A stretch of DNA of 64,000 nucleotides from Methylovulum miyakonense HT12 (GCF_000384075.1 NZ_KB913025.1:188238-252237), one strand, 5' to 3'. Shown: positions 49,545 through 60,461, counted from the first letter of the stretch. Made by a program: numbers and translations. The notes: generated from the sequence alone by a model not told the origin.

Positions 49545-52500
49545 ATGAACTCAAATCCCCGATTAACCCAAAAAGAACCTATGCTTTACGACCCTGAGCT
49601 ATCGCAGGATAGCTGCGGCGTGGGCTTTATTACCCATAAACAAAGCAAGCAAACCCACGATTTATTGGTAAAATCCCACGAAGCCTTATGCACGATCCCG
49701 CATCGCGGCGGCATGAGCTCCGAAGGGATTGGGGATGGTGCAGGCGTTAATATTGATTTATCCCTTAAGTTTTTCCGTAAAGTCACTGGCATGGCCACAC
49801 TGGAAAAAGGGGGGTTTGGGGTTGCCAACTTTTTCTTTCCCGAAGACCATGACCACTACGATTCCGCGGCACAAGAATTAGTCGAACGCCACTTTAAAGC
49901 GGCCGGCTTGCCAATTTTGCTTTGGCGCACAGTCCCGGTCGACAAAAACGTCTTAAATGAAGCCTCCTTAAAGGCACAATTGCCCATTAAACAATGCATT
50001 TTTGGCCGTCCTGAAGCGCTGCAAGACGCGACCCATGCTATTTTTGAAGACCATATCCAAGCGACCTTATTGGATATTGAGGTCGAAGGCTACACCCGCC
50101 CTGAACTGACGGGTTTTTATCCTTTATCCATGAGTTCGCGTACCCAGGTCTACAAAGGCCGCCTAAATTCGTTTGAAGTCATCCCCTATTTCATTGACCT
50201 GTACGATACCGACCACGAGATCAGCACCTTATTTTTCCACACCCGTTTTTCGACCAACACCGCCCCCGCCACTACCATGGCGCAGCCTTTCCGGTATTTG
50301 GCCCATAACGGTGAACTGAACACCGATAAAAAAAACCGCTTAAGCGAAAGCGCGATTGCCCGCCAAAACAATAAAAACATCATCTTTCCTTGCGGCCAAT
50401 CCGATTCGGGACGGCTAGACCAAACCTTATCGCGCCGCATCAATGAAGACAACATGGACATTGTCACCGCCGTGTTGGCGATGATGCCGCCTGCTTGGGA
50501 AAACGACACCACATTGTCCCCGCAAGTCCGTGCCATGCTGGAGTATTTCAGTTTATACGAAGAGAAAAATGACGGCCCTGCCGCGTTGATTTTCTTTGAC
50601 GGCATCCGCGTTGGCGCCCGTCTTGACCGTTTAGGTTTACGCCCGCTACGTTCAGTTGAAACGGGCGACTATCTTTGCGTGATGTCCGAAGCGGGGCAAA
50701 TCGACTTCCCGCCTAAAGAAGTGCTGAAACGCGGCCGTATCGAAGCGGGCGGCATGCTGTATTTTGACCATAATACTGGCGAAGCCTACAACAGCCATCA
50801 AGTCATGGAGCGTCTGGCTTCTGAAAAAGATTATCAGGCCTTGCTCCTGCAACGCTGCATACACTTGTCCGAACTACCCAAAGTGGAGCTTTCCGAACTT
50901 GAAAACCAGCATGCTTTCAACGTCGACCAACAACACACGGCCTACTCTTTAAACCAAGAAAGCTTCAGGTTCTTGCTAGATCCTATGCTCGCGTCCGGCA
51001 TGGAAAAAGTTACGGCGATGGGCTACGGGATCACGCCCAATGCGCTGTCCAGCGCCGAAGGGGGCATGTCCCGTTATTTCAGCCAACGTTTCGCCCAAGT
51101 CACCAACCCTCCCCTGGACTCCATCAGAGAAAGCGATGGCATGACCTTGCGTGTCGCCTTAGGCGCGAAACCAAACTTTTCCGACAGCGCCACCAAGCAA
51201 CTGGTGATCAGCACGCCCATTTTGCAACGCACACAGTTGGAACAGATCCGCAAGCAATCAGCCGTCAGCACAACAACAGTCGCCATGCTGTACACGCCGG
51301 ACTTTGCTGACGCGGAACAGAACCAAGAAAACCTTGAATTGGCTTTATTGGCCGCTTGTGACCAAGTTGAGCAAGCCGCCAAAAACAACATCGGCATAAT
51401 CATCCTAAGTGACACCCAAATAAGCCCTGACCGGGCCGCCATCCCGGCATTGCTGATGATCGCCGCCGCCAATCAACGGTTGGTCCAACAAGGCTTGCGC
51501 TTTAATTCGTCGCTCATTGCCGAAACTGGACAAGCCGCCAGCCCACACGACATAGCGACTATCCTAGGTTTCGGCGCGTCAGCGATTTGCCCTATCAGCG
51601 TCCATAACCGCGTCATTAGCCATTATGCGCCTGCTGAACATCAGAAAGTCCTCGATAAATTCGTAAAAGGCACGGAAAAATCGCTGATGAAAACCATGGG
51701 CAAATTTGGTTTGTGTACGGTTGAAAGCTACATCGGCGGCGAATTTTTTGAATCCAATTATCTCGACACCGACGAGCCTAAGCTTAGCCCCTATTTCCCT
51801 AATATCCATGCTTCCGTTGGCGGCGTCCGTTACGCGGATATTGCCGCCAGCGCGACCGAGTGGCATCACAAAGCCTTGAACGTCCATGAAGAAAAGGACA
51901 TCCCCTTTTTAGGCCTGTTCAAAGAACGCCAAGATGGTGCTGGCCATTCCTACGGCAATACGGCGGTGCGCGAATACATCAATATGACCGATGAGGCGAT
52001 ACTTTATATTCCCCAAGAAAAATCGCCTGAAGCCAGCGATACGGCGTATATTGATTTTGGCTACGGCAAGCGCACTGACGGGCAAATAGACACTTTTGGC
52101 ATAACCCCCGCCTACCGCAGCTTTACCAAAAACCTGTATCTTGAACGCGATGCCAGACCCGCGGCGTTACGGGATATTATGGATTTCCCTGCGGATGTCA
52201 GCAAGGCGGAGACTTGTGCGGATTTTGACCGTATCCTCGGCAAACAAAACCTTTACGGCAACATCAACTACCTGATCCGTGGCTTAAAGGTCGGCCAAAC
52301 CGATGGGCGCACGTTTACCATTTCCTTGACCGAAAACACTTCGGCCAACCGCTTAAAACAACTGGCGGAGCATTATAAAAGCCGTTTTGCAGCTATTGAG
52401 TTCACCGTCACGGTCAAGGAAGACGCGCTGATTATCAGTTTGGTTGACACCAATAACGTATTGGCAACTTATTTGGCCGCAATTCGGCCTACACGCGACG

Positions 52501-55025
52501 CAATCCCGCTGTCTGACGTACAAGCCGCGCATGAGATCACCGCAACGTTAGCTTCAGGTGCGATGAGCCATGGCGCCTTACTGGCGGAAGCGCATGAAGC
52601 AGTCGCATTAGGCACAAACATTGTCGGTGGTTTAAGCAACTCCGGCGAAGGTGGCGAACACTCCAGCCGATTCAATACCTTACGCTCATGCAAAATCAAA
52701 CAATTTGCCTCTGGCCGTTTTGGGGTTTGGGCCGGTTATCTTGCCGACCCCACTATCCGCGAAATTGAAATCAAAATCGCCCAAGGGGCGAAACCTGGCG
52801 AAGGCGGGCAATTGCCGGCCGCTAAAGTTTCGGTCGAAATCGCCGCCTTGCGTGGCGGCACACCGAAAGTTGAGTTGGTCAGCCCCCCGCCGCACCATGA
52901 CACCTACTCCATCGAAGATTTGGGGCAATTGATCCACGACGCCAAAGCCGCCCGCGTTAAAGTTGGCGTGAAACTGGTGTCATCGGAAGGCATAGGCACA
53001 ATTGCGGTCGGCGTCGCCAAAGCCGGGGCGGATGTGATCAACGTCGCCGGTAACACAGGTGGCACGGGCGCGGCGGCGGTCACCAGCCTAAAAAACAGCG
53101 GACGTTCGCCCGAAATAGGCATCGCCGAAGTCCATCAAGCCTTGTCAGCCAACGGCTTGCGCGACAAGGTCGTCTTACGTTGTAGCGGCGCCCACCAAAG
53201 CGGTACAGACGTTGTCAAATCGGCTTTATTAGGGGCGGACTCCTTTGAGTTTGGCACAACTGCGCTGATGATGCTGCGCTGTGTCATGGCCAAAAACTGC
53301 AATGTCAAATGCCCGGCCGGCCTGACCACATCCCATGAAGAGTTTAAAGGCGACCCGCGTGTCTTAGCCCAATATTTCATGAATCTGGCACACGAAGTCC
53401 GCGAAATACTGGCGACACTAGGCTATACCAGCTTGCAAGAAATACGCGGCAAAACTGATTTGTTGCATTTGATTGACCATCCGTCTATGGTCGGTCAAAT
53501 TGATTTGCGCAAAATGCTCCATCACGTTGATGAAATCAAAATCGCCAAACCCATTTACCTGGAAGCCAACTTCAACGTCGACAATAGGATCATTGAACGC
53601 GTCAAATCCGCGCTGCTTGATAATAAACAGCAAATCATTATTGAAGGCGATGGCTTTAAACTCAATAACTGCAATAAATCCGTGGGAGGCCAAGCGGCTA
53701 TTGATATAGAGCGTTTCCTGGCTTATGAAATCACCGGTGAGCAAGTTGCCCATTCACCAATCATTTACCAGACCTCACGTGGCCGCCGCTATTTGGCCCC
53801 TGACAGTGTCATCATCCGTACCCATGGCTCCGCCGGGCAAAGTTATGCCGCCTTCCTGAATGACGGCATGCGCATGGAACACTTGGGCACTTGCAACGAT
53901 GGCGTAGGCAAATCAGCTTGCGGCGGCACAATAGTCATCGAATCCCCTGGCGGCGGCATCAAAACGCCTGGCAACAACGTGTTAATTGGCAATTTCGCGC
54001 TATTCGGCGCTACTGGCGGGCAAGCGTTCATCAATGGGGAAGCGGGTGACCGTTTCGCCGTACGTAACTCTGGCGCCATGGCAGTGGTTGAAGGTGTCGG
54101 TGATTTTGCCTGTGAATATATGACAAACGGGGCGGTGTTGAATATCGGCGGTTTCGGTAAAGGCTTCTGTAACGGCATGTCAGGTGGTAATGCTTACCAA
54201 TATGACCCTGAAAACCGCTTGGAAAACCTCTATGACAAGTCATCGGTGGAACTCCACAGCCTAACTGAAGATTCAGAAATGGCCAAAGCGCATGAACAAT
54301 TCATCCTCGCCATGCTGGAACAACATGCCGAGCATGCCAATTCGAGCAAAGCCAGAAACTTGCTCAATAACTGGCAGCAAGAGCGCGTGCACTTTAAGTT
54401 TGCATTGCCTTTATGGTTGTACAAAACGCAATCCGCTCCATTCTTAAAGCAAACGGTTGACCGCAAAGAGATGATAGAGGAATTGTCCCTGGAGTTGGCC
54501 CAACAACAAATAGAGCAAGTCAAACAGGCTTACAACAACACCCAACCGTTGTTTGGAGGCCTTATCCCTAACTACGGCTCAGCTGATACCGATTTGACGT
54601 TTAAATTGATCAACAGTTTCGCGGTGCTTGACAAAGCCCAACAAGTTGCACGGGATAATTTGAAGCATGTGCCAGAAAGCCAGCGCACACAAAACCAGAT
54701 AGAACAAGCCGCCCGTAAAATCATTCTGGAACGCCCCCGCAAGTTACAGGAAGCTCTGGTAAAAAGTATTCGGGAAGCTTATAGCAATTACAATGATGAC
54801 CAATTGGCTTGGTTGCTGGCGGCAAAACGCCTTAACGATTACAAAACGGCGTTGATTAACCGCTCAGTGCAAAGCATCTATTCCATAGGTTCCACCGCCT
54901 GGATTATTGAACAGCAAACCAGCAACAAACTCGCATTAGCAGACATCCCTTCCATTGAACAATATTTGGCTAGCTTGGTTGGTTTGGGCATTGTTCAAAA
55001 TATGCTGAGCGAACAAGCTGCTTAA
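49545..55025 (+). CDS. gltB: Glutamate synthase large subunit with long C-terminal extension
   Basis: An 1826-residue protein, against about 1500 for GltB. The glutaminase domain starts with the catalytic Cys in DSCGVGFITHKQSK, about residue 24, which needs propeptide removal. The synthase FMN domain has GEGGEHSSRFNTL and GAKPGEGGQLPAAKV. The iron-sulfur cysteines are CVMAKNCNVKCPAG, a C-x5-C-x3-C spacing instead of the usual C-x5-C-x4-C. The C-terminal glutamate synthase domain has repeated GG segments (GGFGKGFCNGMSGGNAYQ). About 270 residues follow that I cannot assign, including a helical, Gln-rich stretch. Function: 2-oxoglutarate plus glutamine to two glutamates. There is no gltD nearby; a flavoprotein gene follows. 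Confidence 0.88.
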   Translation: MNSNPRLTQKEPMLYDPELSQDSCGVGFITHKQSKQTHDLLVKSHEALCTIPHRGGMSSEGIGDGAGVNIDLSLKFFRKVTGMATLEKGGFGVANFFFPEDHDHYDSAAQELVERHFKAAGLPILLWRTVPVDKNVLNEASLKAQLPIKQCIFGRPEALQDATHAIFEDHIQATLLDIEVEGYTRPELTGFYPLSMSSRTQVYKGRLNSFEVIPYFIDLYDTDHEISTLFFHTRFSTNTAPATTMAQPFRYLAHNGELNTDKKNRLSESAIARQNNKNIIFPCGQSDSGRLDQTLSRRINEDNMDIVTAVLAMMPPAWENDTTLSPQVRAMLEYFSLYEEKNDGPAALIFFDGIRVGARLDRLGLRPLRSVETGDYLCVMSEAGQIDFPPKEVLKRGRIEAGGMLYFDHNTGEAYNSHQVMERLASEKDYQALLLQRCIHLSELPKVELSELENQHAFNVDQQHTAYSLNQESFRFLLDPMLASGMEKVTAMGYGITPNALSSAEGGMSRYFSQRFAQVTNPPLDSIRESDGMTLRVALGAKPNFSDSATKQLVISTPILQRTQLEQIRKQSAVSTTTVAMLYTPDFADAEQNQENLELALLAACDQVEQAAKNNIGIIILSDTQISPDRAAIPALLMIAAANQRLVQQGLRFNSSLIAETGQAASPHDIATILGFGASAICPISVHNRVISHYAPAEHQKVLDKFVKGTEKSLMKTMGKFGLCTVESYIGGEFFESNYLDTDEPKLSPYFPNIHASVGGVRYADIAASATEWHHKALNVHEEKDIPFLGLFKERQDGAGHSYGNTAVREYINMTDEAILYIPQEKSPEASDTAYIDFGYGKRTDGQIDTFGITPAYRSFTKNLYLERDARPAALRDIMDFPADVSKAETCADFDRILGKQNLYGNINYLIRGLKVGQTDGRTFTISLTENTSANRLKQLAEHYKSRFAAIEFTVTVKEDALIISLVDTNNVLATYLAAIRPTRDAIPLSDVQAAHEITATLASGAMSHGALLAEAHEAVALGTNIVGGLSNSGEGGEHSSRFNTLRSCKIKQFASGRFGVWAGYLADPTIREIEIKIAQGAKPGEGGQLPAAKVSVEIAALRGGTPKVELVSPPPHHDTYSIEDLGQLIHDAKAARVKVGVKLVSSEGIGTIAVGVAKAGADVINVAGNTGGTGAAAVTSLKNSGRSPEIGIAEVHQALSANGLRDKVVLRCSGAHQSGTDVVKSALLGADSFEFGTTALMMLRCVMAKNCNVKCPAGLTTSHEEFKGDPRVLAQYFMNLAHEVREILATLGYTSLQEIRGKTDLLHLIDHPSMVGQIDLRKMLHHVDEIKIAKPIYLEANFNVDNRIIERVKSALLDNKQQIIIEGDGFKLNNCNKSVGGQAAIDIERFLAYEITGEQVAHSPIIYQTSRGRRYLAPDSVIIRTHGSAGQSYAAFLNDGMRMEHLGTCNDGVGKSACGGTIVIESPGGGIKTPGNNVLIGNFALFGATGGQAFINGEAGDRFAVRNSGAMAVVEGVGDFACEYMTNGAVLNIGGFGKGFCNGMSGGNAYQYDPENRLENLYDKSSVELHSLTEDSEMAKAHEQFILAMLEQHAEHANSSKARNLLNNWQQERVHFKFALPLWLYKTQSAPFLKQTVDRKEMIEELSLELAQQQIEQVKQAYNNTQPLFGGLIPNYGSADTDLTFKLINSFAVLDKAQQVARDNLKHVPESQRTQNQIEQAARKIILERPRKLQEALVKSIREAYSNYNDDQLAWLLAAKRLNDYKTALINRSVQSIYSIGSTAWIIEQQTSNKLALADIPSIEQYLASLVGLGIVQNMLSEQAA

Positions 55026-55106
55026 CCCTTCTTTTGCCCGCCTTCTCACCCTACACCTCCCCATGCCAGACATGGGGGGCTGATTCAAATTTGATTTTGC
55101 AGTGAC

Positions 55107-56852
55107 ATGATGAAAACACCTCATATTCCATTAGACGCGCCTTACAGCGCAAACCAACGCGCTTGGCTAAGCGGTTTTTTTGCTGGGATGCATACCCAAA
55201 TGGTGCAAAACACCAGCACTGTCAACCAAACCGATGTCCGCGTCATAAATATCCTTTACGGCAGCCAAACTGGCAATGCCGAAGCTGTCGCTAATGATGC
55301 GGCAACTATCGCCAAAACACACGGTTTGAAACCCATCGTCAAAAGCATGGATGAGGTCGAAATTGATGCGCTTAACGCAATGGAGTATTTGCTGATTATC
55401 ACCAGCACTTATGGTGAAGGCGAGATGCCCGATAACGCCCAAATGCTTTGGGACGCGGTTGCTTCGGATGCCGCGCCTAAGCTGGCAAATATCAAATATT
55501 CAGTCTTGGCCTTGGGTGACACCAGCTATGATTTGTTCTGCCAAGCCGGGAAAGATTGGGATATGCGCTTATCCGAACTGGGCGCAACGCGGATTTATGA
55601 CCGGACTGATTGCGACGTTGATTTTGAAGAGCCCGCCCAACATTGGCTTACCACGGTTATCCCACAAATAGCTGGCGGAGCCAGCACTTCAGCCGTCATT
55701 GATATATCAGCCCCCGTAAACGAAAAACCACAATACAACCGTAAAAACCCTTTTCCCGGAAAATTGCTGGTTAACCGCATCGTTACTGACCCTAAATCAT
55801 CCAAAGAAACCCGCCATTACGAAATTTCAATTGCAGGTTCCGGTTTAAGCTATGAAGCAGGCGACGCCTTATGCGTCATCCCCACCAACTGCCCAGATTT
55901 AGTGGCGGACATACTGAAATCAATAGGTTGCCGGGGAGATGAAGAGGAACCCGTAAATGGCGAACTGATGCTGCTAGCGGAAGCCTTACGCACGCGCTTC
56001 GAAATTAAGCTGCCCAGCAAAGAATTTGTTGAAGAAATTGCAAAACGTTCAGGCGACCAGGAGTTGAACGGCATACTTGCGGGCGGGGACAAAGAAGAAT
56101 TGGCGGCTTATTTATGGGGACGTGACATGCTGGATTTGTTATTGCAATTCCCGCAAGTGGAATTCTCCGCCGCTGAATTGATTCGCTTGCTGAAACCCTT
56201 ACAGCACCGCGCCTATTCCATTTCTTCCAGCGGTAAAGTACATCCTGAAACCGTCCATTTGACGGTCGCTAGCGTACGCTACGAAAGCCATGGCCGCCAA
56301 CATAAAGGCGTTTGCTCCACCTTTTTGGCAGACCGGGTTGACAGCAACACCTACGTGCACTGTTTCTTTACGCCTAACAAAGTTTTCCGCGTCCCTGAAG
56401 ACAACAATTTGCCGATGGTCATGGTCGGCCCCGGAACGGGTCTCGCCCCATTCCGTGCGTTTTTACAAGAACGCCAATTCCGCAAGGCATCCGGCAAAAA
56501 CTGGCTGTTTTTCGGTGACCGTAATGCCGCAACCGATTTTATGTATCGTGAAGAATTGGAAGCGATGCAGGACAGCGGTTTGCTAACCCGCCTGGATTTG
56601 GCCTTTTCGAGGGATCAAGAAGCTAAAATCTACGTTCAAGATAAAATGCGGGAAAATGGCTTAGAATTGTTCACGTGGCTGGAAAATGGCGGCTATTTCT
56701 TTGTTTGCGGAGACGCCTACAGAATGGCGAAAGATGTGGATAAAGCCTTGCATGACATCATTGCCGAACATGGCAAATTGACAGGGCAACAGGCTGTTAA
56801 TTATGTCAACCAGTTGAAAAAAGATAAGCGTTACGTTCGGGACGTTTATTAA
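55107..56852 (+). CDS. CysJ-like diflavin reductase
   Basis: A 581-residue NADPH-dependent diflavin reductase. Flavodoxin domain (about 46-190): LYGSQTGNAEAVANDAA, TSTYGEGEMPDNA, ALGDTSYDLFCQAGK. FAD domain: HRAYSISSSG and HKGVCSTFLAD. NADPH domain: VGPGTGLAPFRAFLQERQ, FFGDRNAATDFMY, and the C-terminal RYVRDVY. This is the architecture of sulfite reductase alpha (CysJ, 599 residues), with a normal end. No cysI or cys gene lies near; it follows the long gltB by 81 bases. Electron donor for the glutamate synthase is an inference. Confidence 0.88.
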   Translation: MMKTPHIPLDAPYSANQRAWLSGFFAGMHTQMVQNTSTVNQTDVRVINILYGSQTGNAEAVANDAATIAKTHGLKPIVKSMDEVEIDALNAMEYLLIITSTYGEGEMPDNAQMLWDAVASDAAPKLANIKYSVLALGDTSYDLFCQAGKDWDMRLSELGATRIYDRTDCDVDFEEPAQHWLTTVIPQIAGGASTSAVIDISAPVNEKPQYNRKNPFPGKLLVNRIVTDPKSSKETRHYEISIAGSGLSYEAGDALCVIPTNCPDLVADILKSIGCRGDEEEPVNGELMLLAEALRTRFEIKLPSKEFVEEIAKRSGDQELNGILAGGDKEELAAYLWGRDMLDLLLQFPQVEFSAAELIRLLKPLQHRAYSISSSGKVHPETVHLTVASVRYESHGRQHKGVCSTFLADRVDSNTYVHCFFTPNKVFRVPEDNNLPMVMVGPGTGLAPFRAFLQERQFRKASGKNWLFFGDRNAATDFMYREELEAMQDSGLLTRLDLAFSRDQEAKIYVQDKMRENGLELFTWLENGGYFFVCGDAYRMAKDVDKALHDIIAEHGKLTGQQAVNYVNQLKKDKRYVRDVY

Positions 56853-56980
56853 AGCAGTCGTATTTTTTCGCTTATTTGTGATCTAAGTTAAGTTATTGGG
56901 TAATATTGCACTTTACTTAAAATAAAAATTGCCTATTATGGACAAAAAAATTAGCCCGTATCATTAATAAATAACTTACC

Positions 56981-58321
56981 ATGATCTCGACACTGTGGCC
57001 TTTTCGAAAGAAAAAAGAAATAAAAAAACTAAGCCACAATTATGGTTCCGTAGTTGAGAAAACGTACACCCCCGTTTCTCAACTAGTGTTGGGCATGTAT
57101 GTAGTTGAACTCGATAGGCCTTGGCTAGACACACCTTTCTTATTTCAGGGCTTTGAAATAAGGACACAAAGCCAACTTCAAGCCGTAAAAAGCCTTTGTG
57201 CTTATGTTTTTATCGATACCACAAGAACCAGAAAAATTGTTTTTACCCGGGGTATTACCAGCAATTCGGAAAATACTAGCTTATCGAAAGCCATCAATAT
57301 AGAAAATAGTGTGCCACCTAAAAAACTCGGTTCTTTCGAAAAAGAAATTGTGAAAGCAGAGCAGGCTTATACTGACACTAATACTTTGCTTACCGATGTC
57401 ATGAAGCAAGCGGCGCAAGGTAAAAATATTGATGGGTGGCTAGCCAAAAAAGCGGTTTCAGATTGTGTCAATACCGTCCTACAATCACCCGATGCGATGC
57501 TATGGCTGATCCGGCTAAAAGAAAAAGACGAACATACGGTGACACACAGCTTAAATGTATGTGTTTTGGCAATCGTCCTTGGCCGCCATCTTAACCTTCC
57601 GGAAGCAGCCATGGTGAATCTGGGTCTCTGCGGGCTATTGCATGATGTAGGGAAAATGCAAATCCCTTATAGGCTTATCACTAGACAAGGAAAACTGGAA
57701 GGTGAAGAATTAAAGATTATGCAATCCCACACTAAGCTGGGTTATGAGCTGCTTAAATCCAGCGACAATATTGAATCTTGTGTACTGGAAACGGCCTTGA
57801 CCCATCATGAACGCTTAGATGGTACCGGCTACCCTCGCCAACTTAGGCAAGCCAGCATATCTGATTTCACAAAAATCATTTCAATAGTCAACACCTATGA
57901 TTCATTGATCAACAACCGTGCAAACCAGAACTACAAAACACATCTTGAAGCCACGCACTTAATGACAAAATTGGTCGGCACTAAACTTGACCGGAGTTTG
58001 CTCATTAAATTTATTGAAAGCCTAGGCGTTTACCCCCCCGGGTGTGTTGTAATGATGACCAATGGCGCAATCGCAATTGTCGTTGAAGTCAATGACCGGA
58101 TGAAGCTTCGGCCTAAGGTTATTTTGCTTCGTGATGAAGAAAACAATCCAATGCCTGAACAATTGATTGATCTGGCACAAATGGCCACTGACAAGAATGG
58201 CAACGTCTATACTATTAAAAACGTCGTCAACCCTGATGATCTAAAAATCAATCCTAAGCAATACCACAACACAAATTTTTTGGAATCGAAGTTCGCCCTA
58301 AGAAAACATTCAGGCCGATAA
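56981..58321 (+). CDS. HD-GYP cyclic-di-GMP phosphodiesterase
   Basis: A 446-residue cytosolic protein. The N-terminal DUF3391 is YTPVSQLVLGMYVVELDRPW with FEIRTQSQL. The HD-GYP domain has HSLNVCVLAIVLG, GLLHDVGKMQIP (HD pair), HTKLGYELL, and HHERLDGTGYPRQL, which keeps the full HHExxDGxGYP metal and substrate site, so it is probably active on c-di-GMP. The C terminus after the domain is LRPKVILLRDEENNP. It stands alone, and probably controls surface or biofilm traits. Confidence 0.92.
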   Translation: MISTLWPFRKKKEIKKLSHNYGSVVEKTYTPVSQLVLGMYVVELDRPWLDTPFLFQGFEIRTQSQLQAVKSLCAYVFIDTTRTRKIVFTRGITSNSENTSLSKAINIENSVPPKKLGSFEKEIVKAEQAYTDTNTLLTDVMKQAAQGKNIDGWLAKKAVSDCVNTVLQSPDAMLWLIRLKEKDEHTVTHSLNVCVLAIVLGRHLNLPEAAMVNLGLCGLLHDVGKMQIPYRLITRQGKLEGEELKIMQSHTKLGYELLKSSDNIESCVLETALTHHERLDGTGYPRQLRQASISDFTKIISIVNTYDSLINNRANQNYKTHLEATHLMTKLVGTKLDRSLLIKFIESLGVYPPGCVVMMTNGAIAIVVEVNDRMKLRPKVILLRDEENNPMPEQLIDLAQMATDKNGNVYTIKNVVNPDDLKINPKQYHNTNFLESKFALRKHSGR

Positions 58322-58506
58322 GCTTATCGCCCCCTCCCCACGTTCCTGCCATTCGCAAAGAAGCTATCCACTTTGCCCATTCTGTATAATTACACACCAC
58401 TGCTTCATAGCCCCCACGAAACCTAAATTAGCCGTTTCCGGGAGAACCCGCAAAATATAATAAGTTTGCGGATAAAACCAATGCCCATTTTACCTTGAAT
58501 TTGACG

Positions 58507-60384
58507 CTATTCGGTCAATTGCGGGGGCTTTGCCTGGACAGATATGTCCGCATCCGCTTCCAGACTGTTTAACACGGCATTAAATTCAGTTTGGCCAAAT
58601 GCATTGCCTATATTCTTTTTGGCCAGTTCCAGTTGTCTTTTATCACCGTCCGACATGCTCCCTTCTGTCACTTTACCCAAAATCGCCACAATTTGTTCAC
58701 CGGAAGGAAGCGCCGTTACAAATACACTAGGTTTACTGCCAATGGGTTTAGCCGCTTTAAATATTGCTTGGCTTAATGGCTCCGGAAGATCTGCTTTGCG
58801 GCGTGTCAGTCCTTTTATATTTTTAAGTTCAAGCTTATTTTCTACAGCGACTACCTGTATAGCGGCACCTGTTTGCAAACGGGCCTTGATTTGCTTAGCT
58901 TTTTCAACCGCCAGTTGCCGGGATTTTTCATTAGACAAAATCGCTATAATATCCTTCTTTACAGCATCCAGATCTTTTGTTGCCGCTGGCTTGTGTTCCT
59001 GCATACGCAATACCACCAAAACCTCGGTGCCAAGCTCTATCGGCGTGCTGTTGTTGCCTTGCAATACTTCTTCTGTAAAAGCGGCGCTTCGGATTTTATC
59101 ATCTGCGGCGATGCCGTCCCCGTGATCTTTCGTAAACAAGGAAGATTTTTTTATCGTTAGCCCAAGCGCATCGGCCGCCGCCTGTAAGCTATCGGGATTC
59201 TGGTAGCTTGTTTCCGTAAGTTTTTCGCCAGCCTCATAAAAGCCATTTTCAGCCTGCGCTTTTTGATACGCTTTTACTACTTCGTTTTTGACACTATCAT
59301 ACGGCTTTATCTGGCTAGGGATCAATTCAGTGACTTTGATGAGATGGTAACCGAAAGCCGATTTTACTGGTTCAGATACCTCTCCCAGCGTTAAGGCAGT
59401 CGCCGCGTCTTCAAAGTTTTTTTCCATAACGCCGGCACTAAACAAACCCAAATCACCACCTTGTTTAGCGGTTGCCTTATCGTCCGAAAGCTCGGCCGCC
59501 AACACAGGGAATTCCTTATTGGCAAGTTCCTTCTTGGCTTTTTGGGCTTTTTCAAAAGCCGCTTTCTCACTTACCTTATCATCTATGGCAAACAGAATAT
59601 GGCTTATTTTCCTTCGCTCAGGTGTTGTGTATTGCTCTTTTTGTTCATCATAGAACGCTTTTAATTTTTCATCCGTCACTAAAACTTTTTTTGCCATGTC
59701 AGCAAGTGACAATTCAATATAGTCAATGGATAGCTGTTCTGGGGTTTGGTAAGCATTTTGATGTTGCTGATAATAACTGGCAATTTCCTCGTCCTTAGGT
59801 TGTTCGGCCACTGCTTGCAACGGTATTGTCAAGTAATCCACATCACGCTGCTGGTTTTGGATCTTAAAAAAACTTTCTACATCATATTGGCTAGCAAAAC
59901 TGCTGTCGACAATGCTACGCTGGAACTGCTCCATTATCATTGCATTTTTGACCCTACTGACAAATTCATTAGATGACATCCTTTGTGTTGCCAGCAACGA
60001 TTTATATTTGCCCTCATCGAAGTGGCCATCCGTTTGAAAATACTCTAGGGATTTGACGTATTCACGGACGCTGTCATCTGGAGCAGTTAAGCCCCTTGCT
60101 TGGACATATTGCAATAAAACTTCGTCTTTGATGAGTTTTTGCAACGCTTGCGTTTTTAAGGTTTGTTCATCAATGCCCAAACCCCGCAAGCTCTGGCTAT
60201 ATTGCTCATAAGCTTTATTGACATCACGCTGGTAAAAATCCTTATCCCCTACGGACGCGACGGGGGGCTCCTTCCCTCCATCCATATAATTGTTGATGCC
60301 CCATAAAGCGAAAGGCACGCCAATTAATAATAAGATACCCCATGCGAAAGCACCTTGTGATTTTTCTCTAATTGTCGTCAACAT
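58507..60384 (-). CDS. ppiD: Periplasmic folding factor PpiD (SurA_N/parvulin)
   Basis: A 625-residue membrane-anchored chaperone. One N-terminal membrane helix (about 15-32, WGILLLIGVPFALWGINN) is followed by a SurA-type chaperone domain, then a parvulin domain (RRKISHILFAIDDKV...FGYHLIKVTE, about 260-355). The parvulin region lacks some catalytic residues, as in E. coli PpiD. It associates with the Sec translocon. It follows hupB and two tRNAs, the conserved lon-hupB-ppiD order. Confidence 0.94.
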   Translation of the reverse strand: MLTTIREKSQGAFAWGILLLIGVPFALWGINNYMDGGKEPPVASVGDKDFYQRDVNKAYEQYSQSLRGLGIDEQTLKTQALQKLIKDEVLLQYVQARGLTAPDDSVREYVKSLEYFQTDGHFDEGKYKSLLATQRMSSNEFVSRVKNAMIMEQFQRSIVDSSFASQYDVESFFKIQNQQRDVDYLTIPLQAVAEQPKDEEIASYYQQHQNAYQTPEQLSIDYIELSLADMAKKVLVTDEKLKAFYDEQKEQYTTPERRKISHILFAIDDKVSEKAAFEKAQKAKKELANKEFPVLAAELSDDKATAKQGGDLGLFSAGVMEKNFEDAATALTLGEVSEPVKSAFGYHLIKVTELIPSQIKPYDSVKNEVVKAYQKAQAENGFYEAGEKLTETSYQNPDSLQAAADALGLTIKKSSLFTKDHGDGIAADDKIRSAAFTEEVLQGNNSTPIELGTEVLVVLRMQEHKPAATKDLDAVKKDIIAILSNEKSRQLAVEKAKQIKARLQTGAAIQVVAVENKLELKNIKGLTRRKADLPEPLSQAIFKAAKPIGSKPSVFVTALPSGEQIVAILGKVTEGSMSDGDKRQLELAKKNIGNAFGQTEFNAVLNSLEADADISVQAKPPQLTE

Positions 60385-60415
60385 AGCTTAGTCCTAATAA
60401 ATCAACTCATGATGC

Positions 60416-60455
60416 AAAAAAAAAAGCCCCGAACCAAGTGGTACGGGGCTTTTTG
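60416..60455. terminator. tRNA/ppiD intergenic terminator
   Basis: Strong hairpin AAAAAGCCCCG / CGGGGCTTTTT (60421-60431 with 60444-60454) with internal ACCA/TGGT pairing and long T-runs on both strands. It ends the tRNA transcript on the minus strand before ppiD. Confidence 0.9.
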
Positions 60456-60461
60456 ATTTTT

